A stretch of DNA of 64,000 nucleotides from Haloarcula halophila (GTDB lineage: Archaea > Halobacteriota > Halobacteria > Halobacteriales > Haloarculaceae). The notes below the pieces were generated by a model that was given only the letters and a program-made list of their open reading frames with translations, had not been told where the DNA came from and ran no database searches. The DNA lies in contig NZ_CP119561.1 of assembly GCF_029278565.1 (NCBI RefSeq), positions 1-64,000 on the forward strand, given 5' to 3'. Of the stretch, positions 59,304-64,000 are shown piece after piece. The translations under genes were made by a program, and so were the position numbers. How positions within the stretch are numbered: the first letter of the stretch is position 1; each line of letters opens with the position of its first letter.

Positions 59304-60521
59304 ATGCCGTTCAACAACGACCCAATCCCGGTGACAATTCTCAGCGGAAGCCTCGGTGCCGGCAAGACGACGACGCTCAACCACATTCTCAGTAGCGAGC
59401 AGGAACTGAACGCTGCCATCTTAGTCAACGATATGGGCGAAGTGAACGTCGACGCCGACCTCGTCGAACGCGAGTCGGATCTCACCCAGAACGACGACGA
59501 GATCATCGAGCTGTCGAACGGGTGTATCTGCTGTCGGCTCCGTGGCGATATGCTCGACGAAGTGGGACGATTGGCCGAAGAGCGAGACTTCGAATACCTC
59601 CTCGTGGAATCGTCTGGAATCAGCGAACCGATTCCGGTCGCCCAGACGTTCGCCCGCGGATTTGAGGACGCGGAGTTCGACCCTACGGGGGTCTACGAAC
59701 TCGACACGATGGTCAGTGTCGTCGACGCACACAGCTTCTGGCAGGGTTTCGACTCCGGACAGGTGCTCACTGACGATGAAATGGAGCCGCAGGGCAATCG
59801 TGTCCCCGAGGAAGCCCTCATGGACCAGATCGAGTTCTGCGACGTTCTCCTGTTGAACAAGTGCGACCTCGTCCCGGACGACGAACTCGAGGAGATGGAG
59901 GCCGTCCTGAAGACGCTCCAGCCGCGAGCGAAGATCATCCGGACCGAACACGGCGCCGTCGATCCCGAGGAGATCCTGAACACGGGTCGATTCGACTTCG
60001 AGGAAGCAAGCCAGTCCGCCGGGTGGAAGCGTGAACTCCAGCACGGACATCACCACGAGTCAGCCGCCGATGAACACGGCGTCACGTCCTTCGTCTTCGA
60101 CGCCGACCGACCGTTCCATCCCGAGCGGATCGCTCGTCTCTTTGCTGATCTTCCCGACGGTATCGTTCGCGCAAAAGGCTTTTTCTGGTCCGCCGGTCGC
60201 GAAGACATCGCGATGGGGCTCGACAAAGCAGGCCAGTCGGTCCGGGCCGGTCCGAAAGGGACGTGGATCGCCACGCTCCCAAAGGCCCAACAGGAGCGCT
60301 ACTTCACCGCCCGACCCGGCATCAAAGAGGACTGGGACGACCAGTGGGGCGACCGCGGATCAGAACTCGTGTTCATCGGCCGCGAATTCGATCAGGAGAC
60401 ACTAACCGAGCGACTGGAAGATTGTGTCCTCTCAGACGCAGAAATGGAGGAGGACTGGAACGAGTATCCGGATCCGTTCACCGCCGACGAACAGCGCGAA
60501 CTCGCACTGGCTGACGACTGA
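59304..60521 (+). CDS. CobW/COG0523-type GTPase (metallochaperone)
   Basis: The 405-residue protein has Walker A GSLGAGKTTTLNHILSSE, the CxCC metal motif NGCICCRLRG and the GTPase NKCD motif (LLLNKCDLVPDDELEE), with a C-terminal CobW domain. COG0523 proteins deliver a metal (Co, Zn or Ni) to enzymes using GTP. It starts the operon that runs to CbiL. Context suggests cobalt or nickel. Confidence 0.88.
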   Translation: MPFNNDPIPVTILSGSLGAGKTTTLNHILSSEQELNAAILVNDMGEVNVDADLVERESDLTQNDDEIIELSNGCICCRLRGDMLDEVGRLAEERDFEYLLVESSGISEPIPVAQTFARGFEDAEFDPTGVYELDTMVSVVDAHSFWQGFDSGQVLTDDEMEPQGNRVPEEALMDQIEFCDVLLLNKCDLVPDDELEEMEAVLKTLQPRAKIIRTEHGAVDPEEILNTGRFDFEEASQSAGWKRELQHGHHHESAADEHGVTSFVFDADRPFHPERIARLFADLPDGIVRAKGFFWSAGREDIAMGLDKAGQSVRAGPKGTWIATLPKAQQERYFTARPGIKEDWDDQWGDRGSELVFIGREFDQETLTERLEDCVLSDAEMEEDWNEYPDPFTADEQRELALADD

Positions 60522-61843
60522 TGGCCGTCGACGAGCAACCCCCGGTCACGATCCTCAGTGGCGGGCTCGGCGCCGGAAAGACGACCCTGCTCAACCACCT
60601 CCTTACCATCGGGGGCGAGGAGTACGATATCGCCGTTCTGGTCAACGACGTCGGCGAGGTGAATGTCGACGCCGACCTCATCGAGAATGGCTCCGAACTC
60701 TCGATGGAAGACGGCGGTGTCACGGAGCTCTCGAACGGCTGTATCTGCTGTGGGCTGCAGAACGAACTCGATCAGGAACTGAGACGCCTCGCGTTCGACG
60801 AGGAGTTCGACTATCTGGTCATCGAAGCCTCGGGTATCAGCGATCCAGTCCCCATCGCCCAGCGGTTCATCTCGCCCGCACGTGCGTCGGCACTGTACGC
60901 TCTCGATACGACCGTCACGGTGGTCGACGCCGCACAGTTCCATCAGGCGTTCGTCGATGGCCGCCCACTCAAGTCGACAGACGACGACGCCCGACCGCTG
61001 TCGGACCTCCTCGCCGAGCAAGTCGAGTTCTGCGACGTACTCGTCCTCAACAAGTGCGATCTCGTTTCCGAGACAGAGCGCGAAGCGGTCGAACGCGTCG
61101 TCCGAACACTCCATCCCGGGGTCGACGTCGTCCGAACGACCGAAAGCACCGTCGACCCGGAACGAGTTCTCGGAACGGGTCGGTTCGATCAAGACGAGGC
61201 GAGTGACTCCGCCCGGTGGAAACAGGCACTCTCGACCGATCACGGAGACAGCACAGACGTCGATTCAGACGACCACCACGAGAGCCAGACGGAGGCGGAC
61301 GACCACAGTCACGAACATGGCGACGACCACGACCATAGCCACGACGAAGCGCACGACCATCGTCACCCACCAGAGGAATTCGGTGTCGACTCGTTCGTCT
61401 ACGAGCGCCACCGGCCGTTCCACCCCGAACGCTTCAGCGAGTGGCTCCGTTCGTTCCCCGATTCCGTCGTCAGAGCCAAGGGCCACCTGTGGGTCGCTGG
61501 CCGCGAGCGCTACGCCCTCGACCTGAGCCAGGCGGGAACACAGACCCACGTCGAGGTCAACGGGCGGTGGGCAGTCACACTCCCCGAGTTCCAGCGCGAG
61601 TCCTACCGCGAATCGCGGTCGGACCTCCACTGGGACGAACAGTGGGGTGACCGCGAAGTGAAACTCGTCTTCATCGGGGCTGGGATGGACGAATCCAGCA
61701 TCGCCGATACGCTCGACGACTGCCTCGTTTCGGAGACCGGGATGGAAGACGACTGGGAGGCGTTCGAGAATCCGTTCCCGGGGACGATGGAGTGGTCGCA
61801 GCCCCCGATGGAACAACGCCTCGTGGTAGGTGACCTATCGTGA
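60521..61843 (+). CDS. CobW-type GTPase with His-rich metal-binding region
   Basis: The 440-residue protein has Walker A GGLGAGKTTLLNHLLTIG, CxCC NGCICCGLQN and LVLNKCDLVSETEREA. Between the GTPase and C-terminal domains lies a His/Asp-rich stretch (DDHSHEHGDDHDHSHDEAHD), typical of metal storage or buffering. It overlaps the first CobW gene by 1 nt. Two paralogues in tandem suggest different client proteins or metals. Confidence 0.88.
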   Translation: MAVDEQPPVTILSGGLGAGKTTLLNHLLTIGGEEYDIAVLVNDVGEVNVDADLIENGSELSMEDGGVTELSNGCICCGLQNELDQELRRLAFDEEFDYLVIEASGISDPVPIAQRFISPARASALYALDTTVTVVDAAQFHQAFVDGRPLKSTDDDARPLSDLLAEQVEFCDVLVLNKCDLVSETEREAVERVVRTLHPGVDVVRTTESTVDPERVLGTGRFDQDEASDSARWKQALSTDHGDSTDVDSDDHHESQTEADDHSHEHGDDHDHSHDEAHDHRHPPEEFGVDSFVYERHRPFHPERFSEWLRSFPDSVVRAKGHLWVAGRERYALDLSQAGTQTHVEVNGRWAVTLPEFQRESYRESRSDLHWDEQWGDREVKLVFIGAGMDESSIADTLDDCLVSETGMEDDWEAFENPFPGTMEWSQPPMEQRLVVGDLS

Positions 61844-62412
61844 TCCGGAATGACCGCGAACTTCCTCCAGCAGCGGACCGACGGACGACTGATGCCGACG
61901 GCCACGACTGTATCGACCCGCTGGGCGTGGCCATCGTAACCGTGTCCTCGTCCCGCGGAGACGGCGTCGAAAAGACGCCACCCGACCCCAGTGGCGACGC
62001 CATTGCGAGTATCCTCGTCGAAGCGGGCCACGTCGTCACGTCACGCCGGATGGTTCCGGACGACTACGTCCGGATCAAGACCACAGTGAGCGACTGCCTG
62101 GATCGACCGGATGTCGACCTCGTCGTGACCACAGGCGGAACGGGAGTCACCGTCGACGACGTCACTCCGGACGCGGTGAGCGAACTCTTCGACCGCGAAC
62201 TGCCGGGCTTCGGCGAAGCGTTCCGATGGCTCTCGTGGGAGGAGGTACGAACGCGTATCGTCTCAACCCGTGCGACAGCGGGCATCGCCCGCGACGTGCC
62301 AGTGTTCGTGCTCCCGGGAAGTGTGAACGCCGTCGAGCTCGCCACGGCGGAGATTATCAGCGAGGAAGCCCCGCATCTTGCCGGACTCGCAACCCGACAC
62401 AAGGTCGAATAG
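61840..62412 (+). CDS. MoaB/MogA-like molybdopterin-binding protein
   Basis: The 190-residue protein has the MoCF-biosynthesis fold: VAIVTVSSSRGDGVEKTPPD, the binding loop VVTTGGTGVTVDDVTPDAV and PVFVLPGSVNAVELATAEII. MoaB/MogA proteins adenylylate or bind molybdopterin. In this metal operon its presence is unexpected; a related role in metal insertion is possible. It overlaps the CobW gene stop by 4 nt. Confidence 0.8.
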   Translation: MIRNDRELPPAADRRTTDADGHDCIDPLGVAIVTVSSSRGDGVEKTPPDPSGDAIASILVEAGHVVTSRRMVPDDYVRIKTTVSDCLDRPDVDLVVTTGGTGVTVDDVTPDAVSELFDRELPGFGEAFRWLSWEEVRTRIVSTRATAGIARDVPVFVLPGSVNAVELATAEIISEEAPHLAGLATRHKVE

Positions 62413-62802
62413 ATGCAGGGTTCTAAAATGTATCAGGAGGTAATCCTGGATCACTACCGTAACCCTCGAAGGTGGGGCCGCCTCTCGCCGGTTACCTTCT
62501 CGCACACTGGCGAGAATACCTCCTGTGGCGACGAACTCACGTTTGATCTCAGACTCGCCAAGGACGGTGAGACGATCGAAGAGGTCACGTTTACTGGAGA
62601 AGGCTGTGCGATCAGCATTGCGAGTGCGAGCCTGCTCGCCGAAGAACTCCCAGGAATGACGCTCTCGGAGGTTCGTGACCTCGACCGTGAGGACGCCCTC
62701 GATCTCTTGGGAATCGAGCTGACGCCGATGCGCGTCCCGTGTGCTGTGCTCGCGGAGAAAGTGGTTCAGGACGGTATCGAGAGCCACGAGGAGGACACGT
62801 AA
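62413..62802 (+). CDS. IscU/SufU-like Fe-S scaffold protein
   Basis: The 129-residue protein has the scaffold layout with three Cys: NTSCGDELTFDLRL, GEGCAISIASASLL and RVPCAVLAEKVV, and begins KMYQEVILDHYRNPRRWG. It starts directly after the MoaB-like stop. The ATG at 62413 is followed by a Met at 62428 that is also possible. It may serve Fe-S proteins of cobalamin synthesis or metal handling. Confidence 0.82.
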   Translation: MQGSKMYQEVILDHYRNPRRWGRLSPVTFSHTGENTSCGDELTFDLRLAKDGETIEEVTFTGEGCAISIASASLLAEELPGMTLSEVRDLDREDALDLLGIELTPMRVPCAVLAEKVVQDGIESHEEDT

Positions 62803-62805
62803 CCG

Positions 62806-63471
62806 ATGACGCTCTACGGAATCGGGCTGGGACCGGGTTCGGCGGACCTGCTCACGGTTCGCGGCAAACGACGACTCGAATCGGTCGACGTCGTCTACTC
62901 ACCGGGACGACTGTCACGGCGCGTCGCAGCCGAGTACGTTTCCGAATCGAAACTGAGTGACCTCGAGTTCCCGATGACGACCGATCCCAAAGAACTCCAG
63001 GCAGCGTGGGAGACGGCGGCCGCGGAAGTCGCGCCGAAAGCGCGAGAGGCCGACGCGGCGTTCGTCACGCTCGGCGATCCCTGTATCTACTCGACGTTCG
63101 GGCACCTGCGTCGGACGCTTCGCGAGCAGCATCCCAGCATCGACATCGAAGTCGTTCCTGGTGTCAGCAGTGTGACGGCGTTCGCTTCGGTCCTCGGGGT
63201 CGACATCGACGCTGGCGCTGAACTGACGCTACGCGAGGCGACCGACGGCGAAGCACCGATCGGTCCGAATCGGTTGATCCTGTTCAAAGTGACTGACGCA
63301 CCGACGACCTACGAAAAGATGACTGAAGCAGGGTACGAGGTGACGTTCGGACGGCGACTCTTCATGGATTCGGAAGAGGCCCTCGTTACGAACGATCCCG
63401 GTGAGGTAACTGATCGAGACTACTACACGCTCGCGTACGCAGAGAAACGGGAGGCGACCGGGTCTGCGTGA
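62806..63471 (+). CDS. cbiL: CbiL, cobalt-factor II C20-methyltransferase
   Basis: The 221-residue protein belongs to the SAM-dependent uroporphyrinogen-methyltransferase-like family: LYGIGLGPGSADLLTVRGKR (SAM-binding GxGPG), then FVTLGDPCIYSTFGHLRRTL and VVPGVSSVTAFASVLGVDID. The pattern fits CbiL/CobI of the anaerobic cobalamin pathway. It links the metal island to cobalamin synthesis. The stop is followed by a 48-nt gap to the convergent micro-gene. Confidence 0.85.
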   Translation: MTLYGIGLGPGSADLLTVRGKRRLESVDVVYSPGRLSRRVAAEYVSESKLSDLEFPMTTDPKELQAAWETAAAEVAPKAREADAAFVTLGDPCIYSTFGHLRRTLREQHPSIDIEVVPGVSSVTAFASVLGVDIDAGAELTLREATDGEAPIGPNRLILFKVTDAPTTYEKMTEAGYEVTFGRRLFMDSEEALVTNDPGEVTDRDYYTLAYAEKREATGSA

Positions 63472-63519
63472 TGGGCGGACGCTGTCGGTCGTCCGGGGTA
63501 GGACCAACGTGAAGTGTCC

Positions 63520-63654
63520 TCAGGCGATGACGCCGAGGGTTTCTAGTTCTTCGGTGGAGTATTCCGTGCGGAGTTCTTCCATCGAGTGTTCTTCGAGAAC
63601 CTCCGCTCGCTGTTCGTCACTCATCTCGGTCAACTCGCTGAAGCAGTGGCACAT
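63520..63654 (-). CDS. 44-residue Cys/His micro-protein
   Basis: A short open frame not visible in longer-ORF screens reads MCHCFSELTEMSDEQRAEVL and then EEHSMEELRTEYSTEELETL, ending GVIA. The MCHC start has two Cys and a His in four residues, and the rest is an acidic amphipathic helix with two repeats of SMEEL/STEEL. It is convergent with cbiL. It may be a metal-binding or regulatory small protein of the cobalamin region; function unknown. Confidence 0.6.
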   Translation of the reverse strand: MCHCFSELTEMSDEQRAEVLEEHSMEELRTEYSTEELETLGVIA

Positions 63655-63874
63655 TGCAACCGTATCTGGGTGCCACAGCTACTAAATGCCTGTTAGCACG
63701 CTTCTCGGACTTATGTAATACGGAATCTGAGGTAGCAACGATTAGCAATTCCAGAGCCCACGTTAGTTATTCCGGCATCGGTTAGTAAGTCCCTCCCTCA
63801 CCTAGATAGAGATTATTAACTCTACCGCACAAAATCATAGCTCTTATTATCTAGTCTATCAGTGTTAACAACAG

Positions 63875-64000
63875 ATGCCTCGATACACCCGACGACGACT
63901 CGTCGCAACTGGAATCGGATTCACCACCATCGGCTCCCTCGCTGGCTGTCTCTCGAACGACGCCAGCTCTAATGATTCAGGTGGAGCCGGGCCGGAAGCC
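63875..64000 (+). CDS. Tat-exported lipoprotein, N-terminal part only
   Basis: The frame starts MPRYTRRRLVATGIGFTTIG and contains LAGCLSNDASSN, a Tat motif followed by a lipobox and Ser-rich linker, as in haloarchaeal substrate-binding lipoproteins. It is cut by the window end. Upstream AT-rich DNA (63780-63860) includes TTATTAT and GATTATTAACTC elements. Probably a metal or cobalamin-related binding protein given the neighbours. Confidence 0.7.
   Translation, partial: MPRYTRRRLVATGIGFTTIGSLAGCLSNDASSNDSGGAGPEA

Noticed and set aside
60424-61206. Plus-strand ORF of 260 residues overlapping both CobW genes
   Set aside because: Arg/Ser/Pro-rich frame over two well-supported genes.

Overview
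The window is a stretch of a halophilic archaeon (class Halobacteria), most likely from a large plasmid or secondary replicon. Evidence: GC-rich third positions, strongly acidic proteins, TATA-type promoters 25-30 nt upstream of near-leaderless starts, Tat-type lipoproteins, two Orc1/Cdc6 initiators, a TrmB-type regulator and haloarchaeal IS elements. A ParA partition locus and an origin-like repeat cluster beside a (broken) orc1 argue for a replicon with its own maintenance genes.

Layout. 1-2.4 kb: remains of an McrB/McrC-type restriction pair, frameshifted, on the minus strand. 2.5-4.3 kb: serine recombinase and a winged-helix/truncated PIN pair. 4.3-6.25 kb: repeat cluster (candidate origin), frameshifted orc1 and a gene remnant. 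6.3-8.6 kb: a conserved-looking unknown, a winged-helix regulator and an IS with terminal repeats. 8.8-18.3 kb: a carbohydrate locus (DUF624-like protein, sugar ABC transporter, GH32 fructosidase with an extra N-terminal domain) divergent from a TrmB regulator fused to a PfkB-like kinase, with a palindromic operator between them. 18.4-19.45 kb: an IS1595-type transposase with a nonsense codon. 19.5-26.8 kb: family-B DNA polymerase operon with a RecA/RadA-like ATPase, flanked by matching inverted repeats, then unknowns, an SRAP protein and an intact Orc1/Cdc6.

26.9-48.7 kb is the centrepiece: a co-oriented BREX-type defence island ordered BrxE-like, BrxA, BrxB, BrxC, PglX, a TATA-box-binding-protein paralogue, PglZ and BrxL, followed by an AddB-like nuclease and an AddA-like helicase-nuclease. 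The TBP paralogue inside the operon, a separately promoted leader ahead of pglX containing two interlocked perfect stems, a compositional break inside pglX, and the appended AddBA pair are the most unusual features. 48.7-50.2 kb: pentamer-periodic AACGA repeats, ParA and a small partner protein whose own coding sequence carries the same repeat.

50.5-64 kb: a nickel/cobalt handling island: four NikR-like regulators, a NitT/TauT-type ABC importer, a CbiM/small membrane protein/CbiQ/CbiO ECF transporter, a DUF1405 membrane protein, two CobW-type metallochaperone GTPases in tandem, a MoaB-like protein, an IscU/SufU-like scaffold, CbiL (cobalamin ring methylation), a 44-residue Cys-His micro-protein and the start of another Tat lipoprotein.

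Many otherwise coherent genes carry one or two single-base frameshifts, several in short G runs. This may reflect sequencing error, decay or, for pglX, phase variation; the sequence alone cannot decide. Positions of frameshifts are estimated from where the reading frame must change to keep the family's conserved sequence.
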